This document shows positions 51,221 through 58,474 of a DNA stretch of 58,474 nucleotides, in pieces. Source of the stretch: Methanomicrobiales archaeon (GTDB taxonomy: Archaea; Halobacteriota; Methanomicrobia; Methanomicrobiales; Methanospirillaceae); assembly GCA_013415565.1 (NCBI GenBank), contig JAAEET010000002.1, forward strand, positions 1 to 58,474. Reading direction: 5' to 3'. The notes under the pieces were generated by a model. It was not told the origin of the DNA, did not search any database, and saw only the letters and a program-made list of their open reading frames with translations. How positions within the stretch are numbered: position 1 is the first letter of the stretch; the number at the start of each line of letters is the position of its first letter. A program made the translations under genes and the position numbers.

Positions 51221-53169
51221 GGGTCTACGGTATCGATATCATTCGGGGCTCGGTGCGTTCACGTTCACGCCGCCCGATGTATGCCCTGGTGAAGATGGCG
51301 GACGGAGAAATCGTGGCAGAGTCCGAGGTGACGGGATTCCGCCTCTTCAGGATCCTCAATGACGAACGGCCTGACATCCTCGCTGTCGACAGTATCCAGG
51401 AGATCGCCGCCGATCAGCATGACCTGTATACCTTTCTGCAGGCACTGCCGCCGGCGGTGCGACTGGTCCAGGTAACCGGGGGGGAGCGGAAGGAGACGCT
51501 CGGGAAGGTGGCGAGCAGGTTCAATATCAGCTTTGACCGGTTCAATCCGTTTGACGAGGCACGGACCATCGCCCGCGTGGCAACGCTCGGAGCGGGTGCG
51601 GAGGTGCTTGCCTTCGAAAACACAAGCGAGATTGTTGTGAGCCGGCACCGGTCCCCCGGGAAAGGTGGATGGAGCCAGAACCGGTATGTCAGGAAGATCC
51701 ACGGCGCGGTGCAGCAGAAGGCACGTGAGATCGAGATGGCTCTCGTTGCTGCAGGTCTGCGCTACCAGAAAAAGGAGACGCGTGCGTTCGGCGGCAACAG
51801 CCGGGTCTCCTTCGAAGTTTATGCCCCCCGTGACCAGATCCCGGTCAGCACCTACCGCGGGGCAGATGTCCAGGTACGCATCAGCGGCAGACGCCTCGAG
51901 CGAATCAAGTTCCGTCCGCTCTCCGGCAAACCGCGGTACCTGATCGTGGGAATCGACCCCGGGACAACGACCGCGATAGCGGCCCTCGACCTCGACGGCA
52001 ACCTCCTCTACCTCACCAGTTCGCGGCAGATGTCCATGTCCGATGTCATCGAGGCTATTTACAAGGTCGGAAAACCCCTCATCATCGCATCCGATGTCCA
52101 CGAGATGCCGTTCTCTGTGGAAAAAATTCGGCGGGCTTTCAATGGTATTGGCCATTCCCCCCGGCAGGATATGAGCGTGGAGACCAAACTCGAGATGACA
52201 TCTTCCTTCCCCTACCAGAACGATCATGAACGGGACGCCCTGGCCGCGGCGCTCGATGCCTTCCGGAGCCACCGCAACAAGTTCCAGAACCTCCTGCGGA
52301 GAGTTCCTCCGGGATACGATCTCGATGAGGTCAGGGCAGGAATTGTCAGGGGAATGCCCCTCGAACAGGTCCTGGCCGATCTCCGGGGGAGGGAGAAACC
52401 CCGGGAGGTCGAGGCACCGAAAATTGAGATCGATGCCAAGCGGGACGAACGGATCAGAATCCTTGACGGCACGGTCAAGCGGCTGAAAGAGGTGGTACGG
52501 GAACTCCAGGAAGATGTCCGGAAGAAGGATCATGAGGTCATCAGGCTCCAGTCCCGGCTGAAACGGATCCGCTCCCGGGAAGACCAGAAGATGCGGAGGG
52601 ATGCAGAACTGGTCAAGCGGGAAGCCATTATTACCAGCCTGAAAAAAAGGCTCCGGAGGGAGGAGCGGACCACCCAGAAACTCCGGAAGCGGATGGAGAA
52701 GATACGCGCCCATGAGGAAGTCCCGGTCGATGAGCGGATGATCCCGGTCAAAATCCTATCATCCCTCACGAAAGAGGGGGTGAAGGCGCTGTCCGATGAG
52801 CTCGGGATTCGTGAAGGTGATATCCTCTACGTGCCGAGGATCGATGTCTGGGGAAAGAGCGCCGCACGGGAGCTTGCCCAGACCGGCATCGATGCCCTGG
52901 TGGCGAGGACCCCGGAATCCATCCGGATCGATCCCCAGCTCTCGGCCATCTTCCGTGAATCGGATGTCCCGCTGGTGAACTCAGAATCGGCAGGGATCGT
53001 TATGAAAGGAACCATGGCCTATGCCGATCGCGACCGGCTGGATGAAGCGATCCGGTCGTGGGAGGAGGAACAGAAGGAGTACCGGCGGGAGAAGAAAGAG
53101 CAGCTCCTGGTGGATATTTTCAGGGAGTACCGGACCGAACGGGGCAAGGAGATGAAGAAAGGTGGATGA
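51217..53169 (+). CDS. DUF460 protein
   Basis: A 650-residue archaeal protein with an N-terminal RNase H-like region (IDIIRGSVRSRSRRPMYALVKM; VGIDPGTTTAIAALDLDGN near residue 245 with a DxG..T motif of actin-like or RNase H folds). A long coiled coil follows (about 420-500), and the C-terminal half is unassigned. The known DUF460 has no proven function, but neighbours and fold hint at nucleic-acid processing. It lies between rio2 and thiL and overlaps both. Confidence 0.85.
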   Translation: MRVYGIDIIRGSVRSRSRRPMYALVKMADGEIVAESEVTGFRLFRILNDERPDILAVDSIQEIAADQHDLYTFLQALPPAVRLVQVTGGERKETLGKVASRFNISFDRFNPFDEARTIARVATLGAGAEVLAFENTSEIVVSRHRSPGKGGWSQNRYVRKIHGAVQQKAREIEMALVAAGLRYQKKETRAFGGNSRVSFEVYAPRDQIPVSTYRGADVQVRISGRRLERIKFRPLSGKPRYLIVGIDPGTTTAIAALDLDGNLLYLTSSRQMSMSDVIEAIYKVGKPLIIASDVHEMPFSVEKIRRAFNGIGHSPRQDMSVETKLEMTSSFPYQNDHERDALAAALDAFRSHRNKFQNLLRRVPPGYDLDEVRAGIVRGMPLEQVLADLRGREKPREVEAPKIEIDAKRDERIRILDGTVKRLKEVVRELQEDVRKKDHEVIRLQSRLKRIRSREDQKMRRDAELVKREAIITSLKKRLRREERTTQKLRKRMEKIRAHEEVPVDERMIPVKILSSLTKEGVKALSDELGIREGDILYVPRIDVWGKSAARELAQTGIDALVARTPESIRIDPQLSAIFRESDVPLVNSESAGIVMKGTMAYADRDRLDEAIRSWEEEQKEYRREKKEQLLVDIFREYRTERGKEMKKGG

Positions 53170-54022
53170 ACGCGAACTGAAGAAGCTGGTGAGAGAGATC
53201 GTCGGGAACGAGCACACGCTCGATGATTGTGCCGTTCTTGCCTGTGGAGCTGACCTGGTGGTCGCTACCACCGACATGCTGCACGAAGAGACCGATTTTC
53301 CCGCCGGTATGACCGACTGGCAGAGGGGGTGGATGAGCGCTGCGGTGACCCTCAGTGATATCGCCGCCATGGGGGCACGCCCCGCCATCGTCCTGCTCGC
53401 AGTCGGGCTTGACCTGAGCGGGCGCCTGCGGGAGATTCTGGAAGGAGCCCGGGCGTGTTGCGAACGGTGCGGAGCCATACTTGCCGGGGGGGACCTCGAC
53501 TCCCACCGCGAACTGACCATGGTGAGTTCGGGAGTCGGCTTTGCAGACCGGGTGGTGCGGAGATCGGGGGCGGAGCCCGGGGATCTCATTGGAATTACGA
53601 ATATCCTTGGCCGGGCACAGGCAGCCCTTGACGGGTACCGCCAGTATGAAAAGTTCCTGTTCGAACCGGTGCCGAGATCCGAAGAAGGCCAGAATCTCAA
53701 ACAGGCCGGGGTCACGGCGATGATGGACATCAGCGACGGACTGGTCGCATCATTGTACGACATGCTCGATGCAAACGAATGCGGTTTTTCCATCGAATCC
53801 TCACGGCTTCCCCGTATCGGCGGGGTCAGTCCCGCCGCGAGCAGGGAGTATTCGCTGTTCGGGGGCGGGGATTTCGAGTTGCTTTTTACCACCCCCCCGG
53901 AAACTCTCCCGCTCCCTGGTTTGGATGTCGTGGTGATTGGCAGGGTTATCGAAGAGCACACTATCCTTGTGGATGGAGAGGTCGCACCGGACCGCGGGTA
54001 CCGTCACCAGTGGAGGGTTTGA
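53162..54022 (+). CDS. thiL: Thiamine-monophosphate kinase
   Basis: A 286-residue enzyme that makes thiamine diphosphate from thiamine phosphate. DDCAVLACG, ATTDMLHEETDFPAGMTDWQRGWMSAAVTLSDIAAMGARPA, GGDLDSH and MMDISDGL are the PurM-like motifs of ThiL. The start GTG at 53162 overlaps the end of DUF460. Length is a little below the family mean (about 300-330). The first Asp-rich box is shifted close to the N terminus. Confidence 0.93.
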   Translation: MDERELKKLVREIVGNEHTLDDCAVLACGADLVVATTDMLHEETDFPAGMTDWQRGWMSAAVTLSDIAAMGARPAIVLLAVGLDLSGRLREILEGARACCERCGAILAGGDLDSHRELTMVSSGVGFADRVVRRSGAEPGDLIGITNILGRAQAALDGYRQYEKFLFEPVPRSEEGQNLKQAGVTAMMDISDGLVASLYDMLDANECGFSIESSRLPRIGGVSPAASREYSLFGGGDFELLFTTPPETLPLPGLDVVVIGRVIEEHTILVDGEVAPDRGYRHQWRV

Positions 54023-54113
54023 ACCAAACCCGGAAGTTCAATCACGCAACCGGGCGGCTGAGAAAGTTTTTATCCCTATGAAAACGACCTGTAGTGTGCG
54101 AAAGGAGGAATGT

Positions 54114-54476
54114 TTGAATATGAGACGCCTCATCCTTTTATCCATCATTCTGGTGGTAATGGTGGCAGTCATCGGGCCGGTCTCAGCCTACGACATCAAA
54201 GTCAACCCGATAACGACAGGACCAATTGTCACTGACAGCCTCCTGTCACGATTGTCATCGTATCAGAGTTCCACACAGTCCGACATCATGAACCTCATAC
54301 AATCAGGCAGTATCACCTATACCGGCACCGGATCCCAGGGATCGGTCAGTGCATACAGCAATGCGTTTGCCCAGGACCAGACCACATTATTGAGGTTTTC
54401 GGAGTCGGTAACTGCAAGCGGTATCATCAATAACTTCCGGTATTCCGCCCATTTCGATTCCGGATTCTTTTGTTAA
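54114..54476 (+). CDS. Small secreted protein, family A member 1
   Basis: A 120-residue protein with signal peptide (LILLSIILVVMVAVIGPVSA). The mature part ends GSQGSVSAYSNAFAQ...LLRFSESVTASGIINNFRYSAHF. The same C-terminal pattern occurs in the protein at 57968-58363. The start is TTG at 54114, with AAGGAGG 5-6 nt upstream; the ATG two codons later has poor spacing. Function unknown, likely surface-bound or secreted. Confidence 0.7.
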   Translation: MNMRRLILLSIILVVMVAVIGPVSAYDIKVNPITTGPIVTDSLLSRLSSYQSSTQSDIMNLIQSGSITYTGTGSQGSVSAYSNAFAQDQTTLLRFSESVTASGIINNFRYSAHFDSGFFC

Positions 54477-54649
54477 TATCTTCTTTTATCGTTTTTCTGA
54501 CTCCTGATTCATAGCAGATACTGAACTCATCATATCACGGGCAATTGGGGTAATGCCCCATTCTGCGACCCTAAAACCGTAAAAGGGGCGGATAAACTAT
54601 TTATACTATGAATTGTTAAATCCTTGTTGGAAATAATCAAGGTGGCGAA

Positions 54650-55459
54650 ATGAAGACCAGAACATTCACTATTCTACTTGCTGTCACCGTACTTGTGATG
54701 GCAATGGCCGGTGCAGGGAGTGCTGCACGCCCTGTTCCGCCAAGCAATGAAACTGCCAATCTCTACGTGGAGATTTCGGCGACAAGTATCGGTTCCCTCA
54801 CCTCCCACACCGACCTCACGTTCACACAGGGAAACGGGAACCTCGATGACAACCCCCCGCTTGGACCGGGAGAAGGGGAGGCAACCATCGGCTACTATGA
54901 GGATACCTATGCGACCAGCGGGTCCATCGAGTACAACAAGAACATCTATGTAGATACCGGGTCCCAGACCCAGCCGTCCAACAACCTCGAGACCGAGCGG
55001 AGCATCGACTACACCAATGAAGGAGATGGTGACGGTGTCGGCCGGATGTATTCGACCGAAGCGGTGATGATCGATGAGGCTGCCACGGCTTCAACAGAAG
55101 AATCGGGATGCTGCCCGTGGGGAACCGACTCGACCGATATCCTCCCGGCCACGAACGTCCGGGTGATCACCGGCAGCGAAGTCGACCTGAAGGAAGGCTC
55201 GGTTGATTCCGAGAGTTCTGCCCGCACGGTTTCCGACGATGTCGATGAAGGCGTGTCGGTCGAGTACTCGGTCGATGTTGATGGAAGCGGCCAGACCGAT
55301 AATGACACCGCGGTCGGAACAGCGACCGTCTACGTCGATGCAGTCATCCAGGAGGGTGCCGGCAACGAGACCAATAAGACGACCGATATGAGCTACGAGG
55401 AATCGGTCACCGTCGACGGCCTGGTTGAGATCGCGATGCGGACCGGATATTCGTCCTGA
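54650..55459 (+). CDS. Acidic secreted protein with C-terminal motif like family A
   Basis: A 269-residue protein with signal peptide (LLAVTVLVMAMAGAGSAA) and a very acidic, Thr/Ser-rich mature part, unlike cytoplasmic proteins. CCPW occurs near residue 153. The end YEESVTVDGLVEIAMRTGYSS recalls the family A tail (ESVTASGIINNF...YS). AAGGTGG lies before the ATG and TTTATAC about 50 bp upstream. It may be a secreted adhesin or surface layer component; function unknown. Confidence 0.7.
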   Translation: MKTRTFTILLAVTVLVMAMAGAGSAARPVPPSNETANLYVEISATSIGSLTSHTDLTFTQGNGNLDDNPPLGPGEGEATIGYYEDTYATSGSIEYNKNIYVDTGSQTQPSNNLETERSIDYTNEGDGDGVGRMYSTEAVMIDEAATASTEESGCCPWGTDSTDILPATNVRVITGSEVDLKEGSVDSESSARTVSDDVDEGVSVEYSVDVDGSGQTDNDTAVGTATVYVDAVIQEGAGNETNKTTDMSYEESVTVDGLVEIAMRTGYSS

Positions 55460-55890
55460 TGAATACCCCCAGACTCACTCATTTTTTAAATCCCCAAAAA
55501 TCCACATACCCCATTCTTTTCCAGAAATCATCGAATCCGGCACATTCCTGCCGGGTTTCGGCTTCCATTGCACCCGCCCCCCCATCCGGATACTACCGGT
55601 CCATGATCGGATAACCACATCCCAGACGCGGGCAACGAAGTGATCAGGATATCTGTGCCGGAACCCTGCCTCATACGGCAGGCCAGGGGAGTATTCTCTG
55701 ACGTAATCGGGTCCTCAGCAGTATGCTTGACATGCGGCCGGAGCGCTGGAACATGACAGCCGGTTTTCTGAATGATGTGCGGGCTGTCTATCGAAGGTGC
55801 ATACCGGAGAAGAACAGAAAATGGTAAGTGATTCAGGATATCCGGGTCATCGCCGGTAGAGATGATCCGATCAGTCGGGCGGACCCGATC
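55460..55890. other. 431-bp gap without a clear gene
   Basis: Two hairpins are visible: CCGGCA/TGCCGG (55537-55554, 6-nt loop, extended by CGAA/TTCG) and CCTGCC/GGCAGG (55665-55682, 6-nt loop). A 34-codon frame at 55723-55827 starting MLDMRPERWNM has no ribosome-binding site and may be a gene remnant. Otherwise nothing is recognised. Confidence 0.5.
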
Positions 55891-57852
55891 CTAGTATCCC
55901 CGATAATTCGGCCACTTCACCCTGATCGCCTCTGTCCGCCCCTGCTGTGCCTCCCGTGAAGAGGGATCGAGATCGAGAGCCTTATCAAAGGCTTTGACGG
56001 CATCATCAATTTTCCCGATTTTTGCCAGTATGTAACCCTTGTTGGTCCAGGCAAGGGCGTTGTCCGGCGAAATTGCGAGGGCCTCTTCGGTGACGACCAG
56101 GGCTTCCTGGTACCGGCCCATCCGGTACAGGGCCACACCCTTATAGATGAGGGCTTCCATGTTCGCGGGATCAAGGGTCAGCACCTGGTCATAGGAACCG
56201 ATGGCACCGATGAAGTTGCCGACTGCTATCTGCTCGTAACCCCTGTTCAGGAGCGCCGCCGTGTTGTCCGGTTCGATAGCAAGTACTCTATCAAAGACTG
56301 CGATCGCGTCCTCGTACTGTTTCATCTGGTGAAGGGCATAGCCCTTGTTCATCAGGGCGACGGTGTTGTTGGGATTGACGAGAAGTTCCTTGTCATAGGT
56401 GTGGACAGCCTCCCCCCCCTGTCCGATACTGATCATGGCCGAGACCTGGTACATCCAGGCAAGGGCGTTCTCAGGATCGAGATCAAGAGATTTCCGGTAT
56501 GCTGCGATGGCCCCCTCGTAGTCCTTGTTGTTGTGGCGGGCGTACCCGAGGTTGAACCAGGCGGTGCTGGAGCCGGGGCTGATTTCGGTCACAGTCTGAT
56601 AGACGAGTGCTGCTTTCCCGTACTGCTTCAGGGCGACATAGGCATCACCTTTGATTGTGAGTGCCTGGACCTCGTCCGGGTTTTGGGCGAGCTCACGGTC
56701 GGCAGAACTGATGGCGTCCTCATACTTCCCCAGCTCATAGAGGGCGGCTGCCCGGTATGCCCAGGTGCCGGAGAGTTTGGGCGAGAGGGCAATGGCCTGG
56801 TCGTACGCAGCAACAGCCTCCTCGTACTTCCCGGTGGAAGCAAGCACGTATCCTTTGTTGCTCCAGGCGATCGCATTGCCCGGGTTGATCCGGATAGCCT
56901 CATCGTACGCTTCGAGCGCCTCATCGGTCCGTCCGAGCGAGGTAAGTGCAGAACCCTTGTTGTTCCATGCAACTTCCTGTTCAGGATCGATTTGAATCGC
57001 CATTTCCGCAGATGCGAGACCCTCTTTAAAACTACCCCGGGCATTCAGGGCATATGCCCGGTATGCCCAGTACTTCGCCTCCTCCGGGTTGAGTTCAATC
57101 AGCCGGTCGTAGGCAGCGACTGCTGCACTGAAATTCCCGGAACCGGAGAGCGCTTCCGCTTTGCCCGCAAGAGATCTGGTGTCATCGGGATATGATGCGA
57201 GAATAGAATCGTAACCGGCTATAGCGTCGGAATACCTCCCGGTCAGCCGCTCCATATCTGCTTTCCCGTAGGCAGCCTCACGATTGGAGGGATCGGCGGC
57301 AAGCGCCATGGTATACGCCTGTAATGCTTCACCATACCTGCCAAGAGCCCTCAAAAGGTCACCCTTGTCTTTTGCCGTGATGGACCGCGAAGGGTCGAGC
57401 GCCAGTGCCCGGTTATAGGAGGTCAGGGCTTCATCATAGTATCCGAGGGCGACGAGGGCCTGGCCCCGGTATCCCCAGAGCATGGGGACTGATGGATCGA
57501 TCTTAAGGCCGGTCTCGTACATCACGAGCGCTTCCGATACATTCCCCTGGATATGCCGGATATTCCCTTTGTACCCCCATACAATAGCGATACCGGGATC
57601 GAGATCGAGAGCCTGATCATACGCTGCATCCGCCTGATCATATTCTCCCAACCGCTGGTGGAGGGTTCCCTTCTTCACCCAGGCCGTAATATTCCCCGGA
57701 TCCTGTTCAACAATCGCAGAATATTCCTTCAGGGAAACCCGGAGATCCGCTTCCGGGTCCGGAGTCTGGTTCACTTCCCGATCGGTTATACAGCCACCCA
57801 GTAAAATACCGGATATTATGAGGATTATGGCTATATACGGGAATAATTTCAT
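55891..57852 (-). CDS. TPR lipoprotein with 18 repeats
   Basis: A 653-residue lipoprotein: signal peptide (YIAIILIISGILLGGC, lipid site at the Cys) and about 18 contiguous tetratricopeptide units of 34 residues from residue 36 to the end, each of the form A-(x)3-Y-(D/N)xAL-x-(L/I)-(D/N)P-(x)6-W-x-(N)-K-G-x-x-L-x-x-x-G. TPR arrays bind other proteins; being outside the membrane, it may scaffold surface machinery. The repeats are similar enough to suggest recent expansion. Confidence 0.88.
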   Translation of the reverse strand: MKLFPYIAIILIISGILLGGCITDREVNQTPDPEADLRVSLKEYSAIVEQDPGNITAWVKKGTLHQRLGEYDQADAAYDQALDLDPGIAIVWGYKGNIRHIQGNVSEALVMYETGLKIDPSVPMLWGYRGQALVALGYYDEALTSYNRALALDPSRSITAKDKGDLLRALGRYGEALQAYTMALAADPSNREAAYGKADMERLTGRYSDAIAGYDSILASYPDDTRSLAGKAEALSGSGNFSAAVAAYDRLIELNPEEAKYWAYRAYALNARGSFKEGLASAEMAIQIDPEQEVAWNNKGSALTSLGRTDEALEAYDEAIRINPGNAIAWSNKGYVLASTGKYEEAVAAYDQAIALSPKLSGTWAYRAAALYELGKYEDAISSADRELAQNPDEVQALTIKGDAYVALKQYGKAALVYQTVTEISPGSSTAWFNLGYARHNNKDYEGAIAAYRKSLDLDPENALAWMYQVSAMISIGQGGEAVHTYDKELLVNPNNTVALMNKGYALHQMKQYEDAIAVFDRVLAIEPDNTAALLNRGYEQIAVGNFIGAIGSYDQVLTLDPANMEALIYKGVALYRMGRYQEALVVTEEALAISPDNALAWTNKGYILAKIGKIDDAVKAFDKALDLDPSSREAQQGRTEAIRVKWPNYRGY

Positions 57853-57967
57853 GGGATTAAGGTTACTTTCGGTACTATAAAGTCACTCTGTTGGGTGAAA
57901 GCGGGTATCGTGCAGGGGCTCTGTGGCAGTTCCCTCAGAATACTGGAACTATGGATGAAAAGAGATA

Positions 57968-58363
57968 TCAGGCCAGTGATATGGCTGAACTGTAATGCAT
58001 AGACTTCTGGAAGCTGGTGATCAAGCCGCTTGCGGTTGAACGTTCATAGAATTTGAGGATTTCTGAGACTCCGGTTCCCTCAGGGCTGCCTTCCTGAACC
58101 AGTCCGTCGATGTATGCGGAGACCGAGCCCTGGGCCGGGGTAGTGGTGCTGATTCCCCGGACATTCAGGAGGTATTCCATCTCAACGGGGTCAAATCCTC
58201 CGCCGTAGATGAAACGGTCAAGAGAGGAGGTTGTTGCACTTCCGGACGTGAGTTCGATGGTGCTTCCGGCCTCGATCCGGTTGCAGAACGCGGGAATCAC
58301 CGACACCATTGAGATTACCAGGAGCGCCGCCAGGAAGACGGGGACAAGACTTCTCTGAATCAT
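57968..58363 (-). CDS. Small secreted protein, family A member 2
   Basis: A 131-residue protein with signal peptide (LVPVFLAALLVISMVSVIPA). The mature part ends TPAQGSVSAYIDGLVQEG...ILKFYERSTASGLITSFQKSMHYSS, matching the tail of the protein at 54114-54476 in order: GSVSAY, F-x-E, S/T-ASG-L/I-I, F, S-x-H-Y/F. The start at 58363 has AGGGA at good spacing; a longer start at 58390 is also open. TTTATAAT lies about 30-40 bp upstream. Confidence 0.7.
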   Translation of the reverse strand: MIQRSLVPVFLAALLVISMVSVIPAFCNRIEAGSTIELTSGSATTSSLDRFIYGGGFDPVEMEYLLNVRGISTTTPAQGSVSAYIDGLVQEGSPEGTGVSEILKFYERSTASGLITSFQKSMHYSSAISLA

Positions 58364-58474
58364 GGTATTTCCCTGGTATACTGGTTGCATATGCCATTAT
58401 AAAGATTTTCTGCCTATTCCAGTTTCAGGAGCGGAGGGGTTTTTGATTAGAAAAAAGGAGTGGGATTACCGGAC

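Noticed and set aside
51265-52713. 482-codon minus-strand frame
   Set aside because: Antisense shadow of DUF460; composition is low-complexity and no ribosome-binding site is seen.
55723-55827. 34-codon frame MLDMRPERWNM... in the gap after the secreted-protein gene
   Set aside because: Reads like the start of a protein but has no ribosome-binding site or continuation; at most a remnant.

Overview
The window is chromosomal DNA of a hydrogenotrophic methanogen, most probably of the order Methanomicrobiales. The evidence is a formylmethanofuran dehydrogenase operon, archaeal information-processing genes (aIF5B, S6e, S8e, TFB, Gar1, SRP19, RIO2), F420-dependent NpdG, intron-bearing tRNA-Met, and TATA-driven, often leaderless promoters. 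Base composition is GC-rich, and many genes overlap by ATGA or share start and stop bases. I see no rRNA, CRISPR array, insertion sequence or prophage. The species cannot be fixed from sequence reading alone.

Layout. 1-4.6 kb: 3' part of a polyferredoxin gene, then fwdD-fwdB-fwdA-fwdC, the first step of CO2 reduction to methane. 4.7-11.1 kb: small cysteine-rich proteins, PEGA-domain surface proteins, a DUF362 ferredoxin protein, a methyltransferase and MsrB. 11.2-18.9 kb: information-processing core with tRNA-His, infB, rps6e, rps8e, hypB/srp19 (divergent around one TATA box), gar1-tfb and two tandem tRNA-Ala genes, each followed by the same paired-hairpin repeat. 18.9-23.3 kb: aldolase, npdG, thioredoxin and secDF on the minus strand. 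23.4-26.9 kb: DUF2551, archease and rtcB (RNA ligase) and small conserved genes.

26.9-33.8 kb is a biotin block: birA (ligase with a DNA-binding domain), bioY, two ECF ATPases, ecfT, then both subunits of pyruvate carboxylase, the biotin enzyme they probably serve. A perfect 10-bp inverted repeat with a 14-bp spacer between birA and bioY looks like a BirA operator. tRNA-Met with a 35-nt intron follows.

34.5-40.9 kb is an arsenic/thiol-metal island: ArsG-like permease, ArsF-like lipoprotein, DGC zinc protein, DUF2703 protein, ACR3 efflux pump, a second DGC protein, a CxxC mini-thioredoxin, a small conserved Cys protein and an ArsP-type permease. All lie on the minus strand, divergent from an ArsR-type regulator, with a perfect 20-bp palindrome in the control region. 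This island, with its several uncharacterised cysteine proteins, is the best candidate for a poorly described system here.

41-58 kb: a disulfide oxidoreductase, an orphan NrpR-type effector domain, a TrmB regulator facing a secreted COG1361 protein across an inverted repeat, cupin phosphoglucose isomerase, NAD synthetase, a two-RCK potassium channel coupled to a tRNA thiolation enzyme, rio2-DUF460-thiL, and a cell-surface region with three small secreted proteins (two clearly paralogous) and an 18-repeat TPR lipoprotein.
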